Shown: positions 1 to 7,705, numbered from the stretch's first letter. The stretch is DNA of 9,485 bases from an uncultured Arcobacter sp. (GCA_913062735.1 CAJXWI010000061.1:1-9485), one strand, 5' to 3'. Made by a program: numbers and translations. The notes: generated from the letters alone by a model not told the origin.

Positions 1-734
1 AGTGCCAAAAAAGGCAGGGTTAGTAAATCAACATTTTGTTGTTTTCTTGCAATTTTAATAGCTTTTCTAATATTTGATTTAGCAGAAGAATCTGTAATAG
101 GAACCCATACTTGTGTTTCTTTATTAAAATATGCATATTCTTTTAAATCAAGTGTTTGAGTATAAAGTGCCACTCGTCCCAAACGTAAAATATTATAAGT
201 GATATCATTGATATTATCTTGGTAAGCTTCAATAGTTTTTGCATAATCGTATTCGATTTTAAAGGCCTCTAATATAATTCTATATTTTTCATGTGTTTTA
301 ATATCACCAGCTTCAAGCGCTTTTTCAACTCTTGTAACTCTGTTTGTTCGCTCAGTTAATAAAAAAGGAGTATCTTCTTTAAGAAGCATTTTTAATGAAA
401 TAATCATATCTTTCATTAAAGGAAAGATTTGTTTTTGAGTTTGTGCAATATCTGTTATTTGTTCATCAATACTGTTTAATTCTTTATTTTGTGAATCAAG
501 AATTTTTTGCAGTTGTGCATTGTAGTTTTTAGTATTTCTTAATGACTGATTTACATATTTGTATTCATTAAATAAATCCAGGCGTTTATCCTCAGATTTA
601 TTAATCTTTTTTTGTAAATTATTAAGTTTTGAATGTGTCTTTTCAATAACTTTAATCGTAGGTTCTAGTGTATTTGATAAGGCAGTATTAATAATAATTG
701 CCATTAGTAAAGCCACTTTTAAAAAGGGGTTCAT
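1..734 (-). CDS. DUF3450-family periplasmic protein, probable first gene of a TonB2-type energising operon (3' end beyond window)
   Basis: Open frame of 244 codons running off the left edge without a stop. Start ATG at 734 follows AAGG with 7-nt spacing. Residues 1-20 form a signal peptide (MNPFLKVALLMAIIINTALS, cleavage probably after ALS). Residues about 25-100 are rich in K, E, Q and N with heptad-like spacing, suggesting a coiled coil. The rest matches my recall of DUF3450: FPLMKDMI (104-111), TPFLLTER (122-129), EKYRIILEAFKIEYDYAKTI (149-168) and LRLGRVALYTQTLD (183-196). Known: DUF3450 genes typically open operons with TtpC, ExbB, ExbD, TonB and a TPR protein (Vibrio TonB2 type); their precise role is unclear. 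Inferred: the rest of that operon lies left of the window and energises the receptors here. It is preceded by an ECF-type promoter and two Fur-box-like sites. Family assignment is confident from motifs; operon content is a prediction. Confidence 0.85.
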   Translation of the reverse strand, partial: MNPFLKVALLMAIIINTALSNTLEPTIKVIEKTHSKLNNLQKKINKSEDKRLDLFNEYKYVNQSLRNTKNYNAQLQKILDSQNKELNSIDEQITDIAQTQKQIFPLMKDMIISLKMLLKEDTPFLLTERTNRVTRVEKALEAGDIKTHEKYRIILEAFKIEYDYAKTIEAYQDNINDITYNILRLGRVALYTQTLDLKEYAYFNKETQVWVPITDSSAKSNIRKAIKIARKQQNVDLLTLPFLA

Positions 735-763
735 TTTTTTCCTTGTTATTTAAATTTGTTTAT

Positions 764-782
764 AATAATAATTCTCATAATA
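764..782. promoter_or_regulatory. Fur-box-like site next to the DUF3450 start
   Basis: The minus-strand 19-mer TATTATGAGAATTATTATT matches the classical Fur consensus at 14 of 19 positions by manual count. It lies about 30 bp before the start codon and resembles the site before receptor 1. AT-richness inflates such matches, so this is the weaker of the two sites here. Confidence 0.4.
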
Positions 783-884
783 ATAATTAAAACTGACTGA
801 ATAAGTACTTATATCTTGATTAAACATGACAAGTAAAGGAAGATTTATTAAAAAACTAACAAATATTCCCGATTTAAAATTATT

Positions 885-903
885 GATTATGATAATCGTT
901 CTC
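885..903. promoter_or_regulatory. Fur-box-like site just downstream of the DUF3450 ECF promoter
   Basis: GATTATGATAATCGTTCTC on the plus strand matches the Fur consensus at 16 of 19 positions by manual count, the best match in the window. It lies 11 bp past the -10 element on the minus strand, over the expected transcription start, where a repressor would block initiation. Confidence 0.65.
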
Positions 904-908
904 TACTA

Positions 909-939
909 AATAAGACGAAAAACTAGCAAAAAACGGACA
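909..939 (-). promoter_or_regulatory. ECF-sigma-type promoter for the DUF3450 operon
   Basis: On the minus strand TGTCCG (934-939) is followed after exactly 16 nt by CGTCTTATT (909-917). The same arrangement precedes both receptors. A CGTC core is typical of ECF -10 elements. Expected transcription start is near 905, giving a leader of about 170 nt, much longer than the roughly 45-50 nt leaders of the receptors. Confidence 0.6.
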
Positions 940-1157
940 CTATATTTTACAAATTTGAAAAGTTTCTTGTTTTTATATATTATTTGTATTTTTTAAGTTA
1001 AAAAAGTAATTTTTATTAAAGCTAGTTTTTTAATGAAGCATAATGCTACTTAATTTGATTTGTTGTTATTGTAAATAAGTTTAAAGATATTTTTGTTTTG
1101 AGCTTATATTCAATGGAAATCGTACTTATAAAAGAGAAAAGTTTAACATAAAAAATC

Positions 1158-1180
1158 CCACCATTATTGTATAATGGTGG
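1158..1180 (-). terminator. Intrinsic terminator of receptor 1 / cassette 1
   Basis: Perfect 9-bp inverted repeat CCACCATTA / TAATGGTGG with a 5-nt loop, 61 bp after the receptor 1 stop codon. On the minus strand it is followed by GATTTTTTATG, giving the U-run of a rho-independent terminator. It separates cassette 1 from the DUF3450 gene. Confidence 0.85.
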
Positions 1181-1241
1181 ATATTTTATATGTCTTTATA
1201 CTAATAGTCAAGTAGAATACATTTTGGGAGAATGTGATTCC

Positions 1242-3605
1242 TTAGAATGTGTAGTTTAGTTTTAGTGTTACATTTCTAGGCTCACCAAATCTATATCTTG
1301 TTCCATACATAATATTAGAGTAATAAGTTTTATTAAATAGGTTGTTAATATTTGCTTGAATTGATAAATTATCTTTAATATCATATTTTGCCATAGTATT
1401 GACTAAGTAATAAGACTCTTGATAGTTTCTTTCTTCTTTACTTGAGCCAGGATTTGTAGCTTCTTCATAAAATTTGCTTTGCCAATTTATTCCTGCACCT
1501 AAACTTATTTTATTGAGTGTATACTTGGTAGAAAGTGTTATCTGTGTTTTGGGTTGGTCTTCATTTACTGTTTTACCTTCTTGATCTACTGCATCAAAGT
1601 AAGCTAAACCAAAGTCAACATTCCAGTTATCATTTATCTCTCCTGCTATATCTATTTCAATACCTTTGGAAACAACTCCCTTAGCAAGTTTATATGCTTG
1701 ATTTGTAGTGTTTAATATAACATTGGAACCATCTTCTACAGCTAAATTATCTTGCTCTATCCTGAACAATGATATGCTAGAATTTATTGAATCATCAAAA
1801 AATGTACTTTTTAATCCCACTTCATAAGAATTTCCTTCTTTAGGATCTAAGTGTTTTCCACTTGTGTCTTTTTTACCTGTTTGTGGCTTAAATATACTTG
1901 TATAGCTTGTATAGATAGAATGTTGTTCATTTAGATTATAAACCAAACCTAAAAATGGAGTTATGTTGTTATTAAATTTAAAAGTCTCTTTTTCTATACT
2001 TCCTCCAGACCACTGTTCTTCGGTATTATATTCCCAATTAGATACTCGTGCTCCTGCAATTAGTTTAATATCATCTGATAATGAAAAATTACCTACAGAA
2101 TACATACCTAATTGTTTTGTTTCCTTTTTAAAATTACCCCATTCTTCAAATGATGTAAGATTAGTACTATTATCCCAGTTGTAGACATTACTAGATAAAG
2201 AACTTCCCGTATCATCTGAATAAATATCGTGGATATCATTTTTACTGTACATTAAACCAGTAATGAATTCATGTTTTCTGTTTGCTAAAGCAAATGGTAT
2301 TGAAGCATAAATATCTAGAGCATGGTTTTTAGATGTATAGTCTTGTTTTGCAGCAGGATTAATAGTTAATATTCCTGTTGTTTTATTTGGAAAACTTCTT
2401 CTATTCCAAAAACTAATTTCATCAACATTATTTTTACTATACGTATAATTTGTTATTAGTTTAACATCATTATTAAATATGTGTTCTAGTTTTAGAGCGG
2501 CCGTAGTATTTGTATACTTATTATAGTCATCCTTTCCACTAAAGTTTGATGATTTTGAAAAATTAGTTTTGCTTCCATCTGAGAAGTAGATAGGAACACC
2601 TGCTCCATTATCATTCTCGTTGTTGAATTTTTGTTTACTTAAAGTAAGTGATAATAAAGTGTTATCGTTTAAATCAGCTTCAAATGTAGTATATACAGTA
2701 TTGTCTTTTTCATTTAACTCATCTATAAAAGAATCATTTTGTTTATATGAAGCAATAATTCTTCCTCTAATACTACCTGATTTATTTAAACCTGAGGACA
2801 AATCAACAGTTGTTCCATACGAATTCCAAGATCCAGCCTCTAATTGAAGAGAAGCTTTAAAATCCTTACTCTTAGCATGTTTCTTTATATAATTAATACT
2901 AACAGCTGGATTTCCTGCACCACTTATTAATCCATTTGCTCCTTTTACAATTTCTACTCTATCATACATCATTAAATTTTCTTGATTAGCATTATAAATA
3001 GTAGGGCTTCCATCAATCTGATAATAATCAACTTGAAAACCTCTGCTATAAATATGGTTCGCCATTTGATAATTTTTTGACATACTAATTCCAGCTGTGG
3101 AAGAAGCTATATCTTCAAAAGATTGTATATTTTTATCTATTATCTTTTGGTGTGTAAGCACTTTGATACTTTGAGGGGTCTCTTTTATTGATAAGTTTAG
3201 TCTTGTTGATGTATTCATAGACTGAATTGTATAAGAACCACTACCTTCTGTCACATTAGATTGTTCAATAACATCAATGCTTCCAAGGTTTGAAGATGAT
3301 TTTTTTTTCATACTTTTTTTTCTGATTAAAATAGTACCGTCTTCAATTACCGCTTCTAGATTAGTTCCTTGTAATACTTTTTTTAAAGCATTTTCAAGTC
3401 CTTCAATATTTTTGATATTGGGAGCTTTTTTCCCTTGTAAGAGTTTTCCATCTACCATATAAGGGGTATTTGATTTTTTTGATAAAACTTCAATCGCTTC
3501 TTTTAGGGATTGATTTTCAATTGTATAAGACTCTGCCGCAAGCAAAGTTGTTGATAAAAGCACAGCTAATGCTGGAGCAATTAATGTTGACTTAATGTAA
3601 TTCAT
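1242..3605 (-). CDS. TonB-dependent siderophore-type receptor with STN signalling domain (receptor 1)
   Basis: 787 residues, typical for FpvA/FoxA-like transducer receptors. Start ATG at 3605 has AAGG 7 nt upstream; an overlapping ATG four bases earlier is out of frame and quickly stops. Order of parts: signal peptide 1-24 (cleavage near LLAAES), STN domain about 25-97, linker with probable TonB box GSIDVIEQ (108-115), plug about 130-245 with SIKETPQS (139-146), YSRGF (186-190), YDRVEIVKGANGLISGAGNP (214-233), then a 22-strand-type beta barrel ending LKLNYTF with the terminal phenylalanine of outer-membrane proteins. Role: energy-dependent uptake of a ferric chelate across the outer membrane and signalling to FecR1. 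The ligand cannot be deduced. It follows anti-sigma gene 3687-4652 by 81 bp holding its own ECF-type promoter and a Fur-box-like site, so it can be transcribed apart from the regulators. Confidence 0.95.
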   Translation of the reverse strand: MNYIKSTLIAPALAVLLSTTLLAAESYTIENQSLKEAIEVLSKKSNTPYMVDGKLLQGKKAPNIKNIEGLENALKKVLQGTNLEAVIEDGTILIRKKSMKKKSSSNLGSIDVIEQSNVTEGSGSYTIQSMNTSTRLNLSIKETPQSIKVLTHQKIIDKNIQSFEDIASSTAGISMSKNYQMANHIYSRGFQVDYYQIDGSPTIYNANQENLMMYDRVEIVKGANGLISGAGNPAVSINYIKKHAKSKDFKASLQLEAGSWNSYGTTVDLSSGLNKSGSIRGRIIASYKQNDSFIDELNEKDNTVYTTFEADLNDNTLLSLTLSKQKFNNENDNGAGVPIYFSDGSKTNFSKSSNFSGKDDYNKYTNTTAALKLEHIFNNDVKLITNYTYSKNNVDEISFWNRRSFPNKTTGILTINPAAKQDYTSKNHALDIYASIPFALANRKHEFITGLMYSKNDIHDIYSDDTGSSLSSNVYNWDNSTNLTSFEEWGNFKKETKQLGMYSVGNFSLSDDIKLIAGARVSNWEYNTEEQWSGGSIEKETFKFNNNITPFLGLVYNLNEQHSIYTSYTSIFKPQTGKKDTSGKHLDPKEGNSYEVGLKSTFFDDSINSSISLFRIEQDNLAVEDGSNVILNTTNQAYKLAKGVVSKGIEIDIAGEINDNWNVDFGLAYFDAVDQEGKTVNEDQPKTQITLSTKYTLNKISLGAGINWQSKFYEEATNPGSSKEERNYQESYYLVNTMAKYDIKDNLSIQANINNLFNKTYYSNIMYGTRYRFGEPRNVTLKLNYTF
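3364..3431. repeat. 68-bp identical segment shared by the two receptor genes (copy 1)
   Basis: Identical base for base, by eye, to 7446-7513. It encodes the second half of the STN domain (KAPNIKNIEGLENALKKVLQ region). The similarity continues at lower level toward the TonB-box linker: 3229-3293 differs from 7314-7378 at about 5 of 65 positions. The rest of the receptors is far more diverged. Confidence 0.9.
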
Positions 3606-3624
3606 TCATTTTCCTTAAATTATT

Positions 3625-3643
3625 AAGAATAATTCTCATAATC
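3625..3643. promoter_or_regulatory. Fur-box-like site before receptor 1
   Basis: Minus-strand 19-mer GATTATGAGAATTATTCTT matches the Fur consensus at 14 of 19 positions by manual count. It sits between the ECF -10 element and the receptor 1 start codon, 17 bp past the -10. Confidence 0.55.
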
Positions 3644-3655
3644 ATTCTTTTCAAA

Positions 3656-3686
3656 AATAAGACGAACTAGAAAACAAAATCAGACA
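3656..3686 (-). promoter_or_regulatory. ECF-sigma-type promoter of receptor 1
   Basis: TGTCTG (3681-3686) and CGTCTTATT (3656-3664) are separated by exactly 16 nt on the minus strand. The -35 begins immediately after the stop codon of the upstream anti-sigma gene. The expected leader is about 48 nt. Same design as the sites at 909-939 and 7731-7761. Confidence 0.65.
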
Positions 3687-4652
3687 CTATTTTTCAAGAA
3701 TTTGGTAAACTTTGTTTTTTTCTTCTATTTTTAAAGCATAAATTTTAGGTAGGGCATTTAAGAATTTATCAAATTCTTGGGTGGAGAATTTGCCTGTAAT
3801 TTGTGTGTTTCTTACTGTGTCATTCTCTAAGAGGATAGTTTTAGAGGAGTATCTTGAAAAAGTATTTATGGCTTCTTTTAAAGAAGTTTGATTAAACAAT
3901 AAATAACCTTTCTCCCAAGTAGCTATGGTATTTACATTGGTATTACTAAAATTAAGAACTTTTCCTGCTTTATTAATGCTAATTGTTTGAGCTTTAGTTA
4001 AAAGAGTAATAATTTTAGCAGCTTTACTGGAATACGTTTGACTTATTTTTACGATACCTTCTTTTACATTTACTTGGGTTTGTTCCTTTATTTTACTTAC
4101 TTCAAACTGTGTACCTATAACTTCTATTTGTGTATTAAGGGAATGAATAATAAAAGGTCTATTTTTATCTTTAGCTACTGTAAATAAAGCTTTTCCCTTT
4201 AAGAAATGAACTTCTCTTTTATCTTGATACATACTTACTTTTATACTTGATTTTACATCTAAAACAATCTTTGAACCATCTGGAAGTATAATGCTGTTTT
4301 CTTTTAAAGACGAAGAAACGTAAGTATTTGAAAAAATAGGTTTAGAATAATCTTGATATTTATAATAAGAAAAAGAAATACTTAATAAAAAAAGTGCCGC
4401 TATTAACATAGGTTTTAGTTTTTGAAAATTATTTGTTCTTTGTACTCCACTTGAGGCTTTTTTACTTAAAATATCTCGTATTTCTTTGGGCATAGTATTA
4501 AAAGATTCCCTTATCTCTTGTTCTTGGTTATAGGCTTCTTGATGTTTAGTATCTTGACTTAACCAAGAATCTAAGTTGTTTTTTTCACAAGAATTTAAGC
4601 CTTCTGTTTTTTTTATCACCCATGATGCTGCTGTTTGTTTAATATTTTTCAT
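3687..4652 (-). CDS. FecR-family transmembrane anti-sigma factor (cassette 1)
   Basis: 321 residues, usual FecR length. Cytoplasmic N-terminal sigma-binding region (about 1-55) with the family pattern ASWVIKKTEGLN...LDSWLSQDTKHQEAY; one membrane segment about 81-97 (PMLIAALFLLSISFSYY); periplasmic FecR domain about 105-203 with LPDGSKIVLDVKSSIKV, FLKGKALFTV and VIGTQFEV; C-terminal STN-like region about 250-318 (GYLLFNQTSLKEAINTFSRY, ITGKFSTQEFDKFLNALP). In the relative FoxR, self-cleavage occurs at a Gly-Thr bond in this domain; G180-T181 is the likely counterpart. Role: holds the sigma factor encoded just upstream until receptor 1 signals. The start codon overlaps the sigma stop (ATGA), implying translational coupling. 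Confidence 0.92.
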   Translation of the reverse strand: MKNIKQTAASWVIKKTEGLNSCEKNNLDSWLSQDTKHQEAYNQEQEIRESFNTMPKEIRDILSKKASSGVQRTNNFQKLKPMLIAALFLLSISFSYYKYQDYSKPIFSNTYVSSSLKENSIILPDGSKIVLDVKSSIKVSMYQDKREVHFLKGKALFTVAKDKNRPFIIHSLNTQIEVIGTQFEVSKIKEQTQVNVKEGIVKISQTYSSKAAKIITLLTKAQTISINKAGKVLNFSNTNVNTIATWEKGYLLFNQTSLKEAINTFSRYSSKTILLENDTVRNTQITGKFSTQEFDKFLNALPKIYALKIEEKNKVYQILEK

Positions 4653-5113
4653 TGTATATCACTCAATTTATTTTTTATTTTATCACTGGCTCTAATAATG
4701 TGTTTTTCAACAGCTGCAATTGAAATTCCCATTTTAATTGATATTTCTTTTCTTGAGAAACCATCAATTACATGTAAAATAAAGGCTTGTTGATTTTTAG
4801 CAGGCAAGGATAATACAATTTCCATTAAAACTTCATGCTGGTTAGTTTTATAAGCTAGTTCATCGGGTTGTTGTTCTTGTGGAATAGTGTGCTGTTCTTC
4901 TTCATAAATAGTTTGTGCAGTGATTTTGTGTTTTCTAGCTTGATCAATTACTATATTTCTTGAGAGTTTATATAAATACGCACGTTCGTTGTTAATATCC
5001 TGATTTACTCTTAACATTCTGGAATAGGCTTCTTGAACAACATCTTTTGCATTGTCCTTATCTCCAACCATTCTTTGTACATAATAAATGAGTTCTTTAT
5101 AATACGCTAACAT
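4649..5113 (-). CDS. FecI-type ECF RNA polymerase sigma factor (cassette 1)
   Basis: 154 residues, slightly short for FecI-like factors because region 2 begins almost at the start codon. Region 2 spans about 5-65 (GDKDNAKDVVQEAYSRM, then RAYLYKLSRNIVIDQARK); region 4 about 96-148 with LPAKNQQAFILHVIDGFSRKE and a helix-turn-helix around 119-141 (recognition helix SIAAVEKHIIRA). No separate region 3 or regulatory extension. Start ATG at 5113 has AAAGG 4 nt upstream. It overlaps the anti-sigma gene by 4 bp and is the first gene of cassette 1. Expected role: direct RNA polymerase to the receptor 1 promoter, and perhaps to the DUF3450 promoter, which has the closest -35. Its upstream region carries a Fur-box-like site, so it is probably induced by iron starvation. 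Confidence 0.93.
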   Translation of the reverse strand: MLAYYKELIYYVQRMVGDKDNAKDVVQEAYSRMLRVNQDINNERAYLYKLSRNIVIDQARKHKITAQTIYEEEQHTIPQEQQPDELAYKTNQHEVLMEIVLSLPAKNQQAFILHVIDGFSRKEISIKMGISIAAVEKHIIRASDKIKNKLSDIQ

Positions 5114-5197
5114 AGTACCTTTGCCAAAATATGATTTAACTGATATTTATTATCATAATTGGTATTGTAAGTATATTTAGCTTAAAATAATATTTTA
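5019..5197. repeat. 179-bp repeat: sigma gene 5' end plus promoter (copy 1)
   Basis: Aligns without gaps to 9193-9371 with about 11 mismatches by manual count; only 2 fall in the 95 coding bases. It covers the first 32 sigma codons, ribosome binding site, Fur-box-like 19-mer and the upstream AT-rich promoter, and similarity stops abruptly on both sides. Confidence 0.9.
5142..5160. promoter_or_regulatory. Fur-box-like site before sigma gene of cassette 1
   Basis: Minus-strand AATTATGATAATAAATATC matches the Fur consensus at 15 of 19 positions by manual count and is preserved exactly before the other sigma gene. It would cover the start site of the promoter just upstream. Confidence 0.65.
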
Positions 5198-5198
5198 A
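5164..5198 (-). promoter_or_regulatory. Probable housekeeping promoter of sigma gene, cassette 1
   Basis: On the minus strand a TACAAT -10-like hexamer (5164-5169) lies downstream of a TTTTAAGC-containing AT-rich block, resembling Campylobacterota housekeeping promoters. The block includes a perfect palindrome TTAAAAT-AAT-ATTTTAA (5182-5198) kept in both cassettes. Exact start not determinable by eye. Confidence 0.45.
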
Positions 5199-5214
5199 TT
5201 ATTGACCTCTTGTA

Positions 5215-5223
5215 AATTAGACG
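5215..5223 (-). promoter_or_regulatory. Isolated ECF -10-like motif before sigma gene, cassette 1
   Basis: CGTCTAATT on the minus strand resembles the -10 of the three ECF promoters, but the sequence 16 nt upstream (AATCTT) does not resemble their -35. It may be a weak or decayed autoregulatory promoter. Confidence 0.25.
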
Positions 5224-5292
5224 AAAATTTAGTAACTTAAAGATTAGATTTAGAAATTTGAAATGTTTCTTGTTTTAGATGAATTTTAAATA

Positions 5293-5325
5293 AATACCCA
5301 TCATTTTCGAAAAATGATGGGTATT
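5293..5325 (-). terminator. Intrinsic terminator of receptor 2 / cassette 2
   Basis: Perfect 15-bp inverted repeat AATACCCATCATTTT / AAAATGATGGGTATT with a 3-nt loop, 49 bp after the receptor 2 stop. The minus-strand 3' side continues TATTTAAAATT. It insulates cassette 1 from cassette 2 transcription; the near symmetry means it could act on both strands. Confidence 0.85.
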
Positions 5326-5374
5326 ATGTCTGTAACTATAATGGAATCAAGTGTTATAGGAGAACCCTTGATTT

Positions 5375-7684
5375 TTAGAATTTATAACTAAGTTTTGCAG
5401 TGATTTTTCGTGCTTCTCCATAGTTATAGCCATTTACCCAAAATGTACTGTAATACTTTTTGTCAAATAAGTTTGTAACGTTTACTTGAAGAGATAAGTC
5501 ATTTGAAAAATCATATTTACTCATTGCACTTATAATCGCATATGACGCTTGTTCAACTCCATCTATTCTATCACTTTGCCAGTTAAGACCAGTTCCTAGT
5601 GTTAGCTTGTTAATATTATATTTCGCATATATTTTTAATAATCTATCTGGTGTATACTCATCTTTACTTCCATCAGAATATTTTGTTGTATTTTTTGACA
5701 TTCCAAGTGAAAGATTTAAGTTTTCTGTAATATCTCCTGCTACTTCAAATTCTATTCCTCTACTCATTGTTCCTTTACTTTCTGTATAAGCATTTTCAGA
5801 TGTTGACAATACTGTTTGACCTGGGTCTCTTTTTGCAAGGTTTTCTTGTTGCATTCTGTATATACTAAGGCTTGCATTTAATTTATCATCAAAATACGAT
5901 GCTTTTGTTCCTACTTCAACGCTATTTCCTCTAATTGGCTGTAAGGTATCACCATTTTTTGTTTTTTTACTTTGGGGCGTAAAAATATTGGTATAACTTG
6001 CATACGCTGAGTACGTGTCGTTTATATTATAAACTATTCCGGCATAAGGAGTAATAACATTTTTATCTTCTCTACTTTTTTTGATTCCTGCATTGTTCTC
6101 ATTGTAGGAATAATTACTTAAACGTGAACCAAATATTAATTTTAAATCATTTCTAACATTAATGCGTGCAGCAGCATAAATACCATTTTCGCTAACTTCT
6201 TGAGTTTTATTTGATGCACTTCCCCAAGTGGGTTCAGTAGCTCCATTCCAAGTATAAAATGAACTTGCAGCACTATCTGTACCACTAATAGAGTCTGTAT
6301 TTGTTTTCATTTTACTATAAGAAAGACCAGCTATTAGCTCGTGTTCATTAGAAAAAGCTTCAAAGGGTATGTTTGCATACACATCTAAAGTATCTTGTGT
6401 TACTTTATCTGAGGGGTAAAAGTTTGCTTTACTTGTTAATCCTAAGCCTGTTATTTTATTTACTGTACCAGTTAACCTTGCTAATTTTGCAGTTGTGTCA
6501 ATTATGGCATGTGCATATGAGGTATTAATCTTAATATCATTCATAAAAGTATGTTCTAAATTGGCAAAATATCTTTTTTGTGTGGTTTTTCTAAATGTCC
6601 ATGGGCTTGATGTAGTTTTGCTTACATCAAAGTCTGTTTTACTTCCATCACTAAAAAGTCCAGGTATTTCGCCATAAGTTACACCTTTTGCATCATCTTG
6701 TTGGTAGGAAAATCCTAGACTTAATAGAGTATTGTCTGTAATATCTGCTTCAAATAAAGAATAAAAAACATTGGTATCTTTTTTATAAAAATCTTGTGCG
6801 GCTTTTTTATTTTCTTTACTAGCAAATATTCTTGTTCTTATACTTCCTTTTGCATTCAAAGCAGAGCTTAAATCAACACTGGCTTTCTTTTTGTTCCAAG
6901 AGCCAATTTCTAAATCTACTTGCCCTTTAAATTCTTTTGAATTTGCTTTTTTTCTTACAAAGTTAATAGTAGCAGAGGGTTCACCAGAGCCTGAAAGCAA
7001 GCCAGTAGATCCTCTAACAACTTCAACTCTATCATAAATTCCTAAATCTTGATACGTATCCCCTTTGTATCCTGTTTTAAGATTAGTAGGCACCCCATTA
7101 ATTTGGAAATTTTTGATAGAAAATCCTCTTGCGTAATAGTTAGAGATATCAGTATTTATGGATTCTGCATATAAACCAGTAGAAGCTCTTACTATATCAG
7201 CTATGGAAGTGATATTTAAATCATTGATTTGTTCCCTTGTGATTACAGATACACTTTGAGGTGTCTCTTTTATAGATAGATTCATTTTTGTTGCTGTAGA
7301 CATTGAGGCTGTTGTATAAGAACCACTACCTTCTGTTACATTAGATTGCTCAATAACATCAATGCTTCCTAAATTTGATGAAGTATTTTTGATACTTTTT
7401 TTTCTGATTAAAATAGTGCCGTCTTCAATCACCGCTTCTAGCTTTGTTCCTTGTAATACTTTTTTTAAAGCATTTTCAAGTCCTTCAATATTTTTGATAT
7501 TGGGAGCTTTTTTATTTTCTAATAAAGTACTGTTTGCCAAATAAGGAATATTTGCGCTTTTTGATATTTCTTTAATTGCTTCAATTAGAGTTTTATTTTG
7601 TATGCTGAATGTTTGTGCGGATAAACTAAGGCTTAACAAAGCACATAGATTAACTGCAATAAACGAAGATTTTAGTAAGTTCAT
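5375..7684 (-). CDS. TonB-dependent siderophore-type receptor with STN signalling domain (receptor 2)
   Basis: 769 residues from the start chosen here. The frame is open up to ATG at 7720, but ATG at 7684 has AAGG 7 nt upstream and opens directly into a signal peptide (MNLLKSSFIAVNLCALLSLSLSA, residues 1-23); the longer start would read through a Fur-box-like site. STN domain about 24-96, TonB-box region GSIDVIEQ (107-114), plug about 128-245 with SIKETPQSVSVITREQI (138-154), YYARGF (183-188), YDRVEVVRGSTGLLSGSGEP (217-236), then a beta barrel ending AKLSYKF. Role: import of a ferric chelate of unknown identity, and signalling to the anti-sigma factor encoded upstream. It shares receptor 1's architecture but differs through most of the barrel, including predicted external loops, so the ligand is probably different. 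Own ECF-type promoter and Fur-box-like site lie in the 152-bp gap upstream. Confidence 0.95.
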   Translation of the reverse strand: MNLLKSSFIAVNLCALLSLSLSAQTFSIQNKTLIEAIKEISKSANIPYLANSTLLENKKAPNIKNIEGLENALKKVLQGTKLEAVIEDGTILIRKKSIKNTSSNLGSIDVIEQSNVTEGSGSYTTASMSTATKMNLSIKETPQSVSVITREQINDLNITSIADIVRASTGLYAESINTDISNYYARGFSIKNFQINGVPTNLKTGYKGDTYQDLGIYDRVEVVRGSTGLLSGSGEPSATINFVRKKANSKEFKGQVDLEIGSWNKKKASVDLSSALNAKGSIRTRIFASKENKKAAQDFYKKDTNVFYSLFEADITDNTLLSLGFSYQQDDAKGVTYGEIPGLFSDGSKTDFDVSKTTSSPWTFRKTTQKRYFANLEHTFMNDIKINTSYAHAIIDTTAKLARLTGTVNKITGLGLTSKANFYPSDKVTQDTLDVYANIPFEAFSNEHELIAGLSYSKMKTNTDSISGTDSAASSFYTWNGATEPTWGSASNKTQEVSENGIYAAARINVRNDLKLIFGSRLSNYSYNENNAGIKKSREDKNVITPYAGIVYNINDTYSAYASYTNIFTPQSKKTKNGDTLQPIRGNSVEVGTKASYFDDKLNASLSIYRMQQENLAKRDPGQTVLSTSENAYTESKGTMSRGIEFEVAGDITENLNLSLGMSKNTTKYSDGSKDEYTPDRLLKIYAKYNINKLTLGTGLNWQSDRIDGVEQASYAIISAMSKYDFSNDLSLQVNVTNLFDKKYYSTFWVNGYNYGEARKITAKLSYKF
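7446..7513. repeat. 68-bp identical segment shared by the two receptor genes (copy 2)
   Basis: Identical by eye to 3364-3431. Encodes the second half of the STN domain of receptor 2; the flanking first half of STN differs clearly between the receptors (for example SKKSNTPYMVDGK against SKSANIPYLANST). Confidence 0.9.
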
Positions 7685-7705
7685 TTTTTTCCTTTTGATA
7701 AGAAT

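Larger units (their letters stand above)
735..1241. other. 507-bp non-coding region: terminator of receptor 1, ECF-type promoter and long leader of the DUF3450 gene
   Basis: No credible gene on either strand. From right to left it holds the receptor 1 terminator (1158-1180), about 180 bp in which I recognise nothing (including a small palindrome AGCATAATGCT at 1037-1047), an element at 951-973 that recurs near 5254-5276, an ECF-like promoter (909-939), a Fur-box-like site (885-903), about 100 bp of leader, and a second Fur-box-like site (764-782) next to the DUF3450 ribosome binding site. Confidence 0.7.

Noticed and set aside
559..753. Plus-strand reading frame opposite the DUF3450 gene
   Set aside because: Antisense shadow of a gene with clear family motifs; no ribosome binding site and no recognisable product.
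750..827. 25-codon minus-strand reading frame (MFNQDISTYSV...) in the DUF3450 leader
   Set aside because: No ribosome binding site, low-complexity tyrosine/asparagine-rich tail and overlap with a Fur-like site; most likely chance.
1963..2847. Plus-strand reading frames opposite receptor 1
   Set aside because: Antisense shadows of the barrel-coding region with no motifs.
5375..7684. Naming the receptors FpvA, FoxA, FecA or FhuE
   Set aside because: Architecture fits all transducer-type siderophore receptors; ligand specificity cannot be read from these sequences, so no gene symbols are given.
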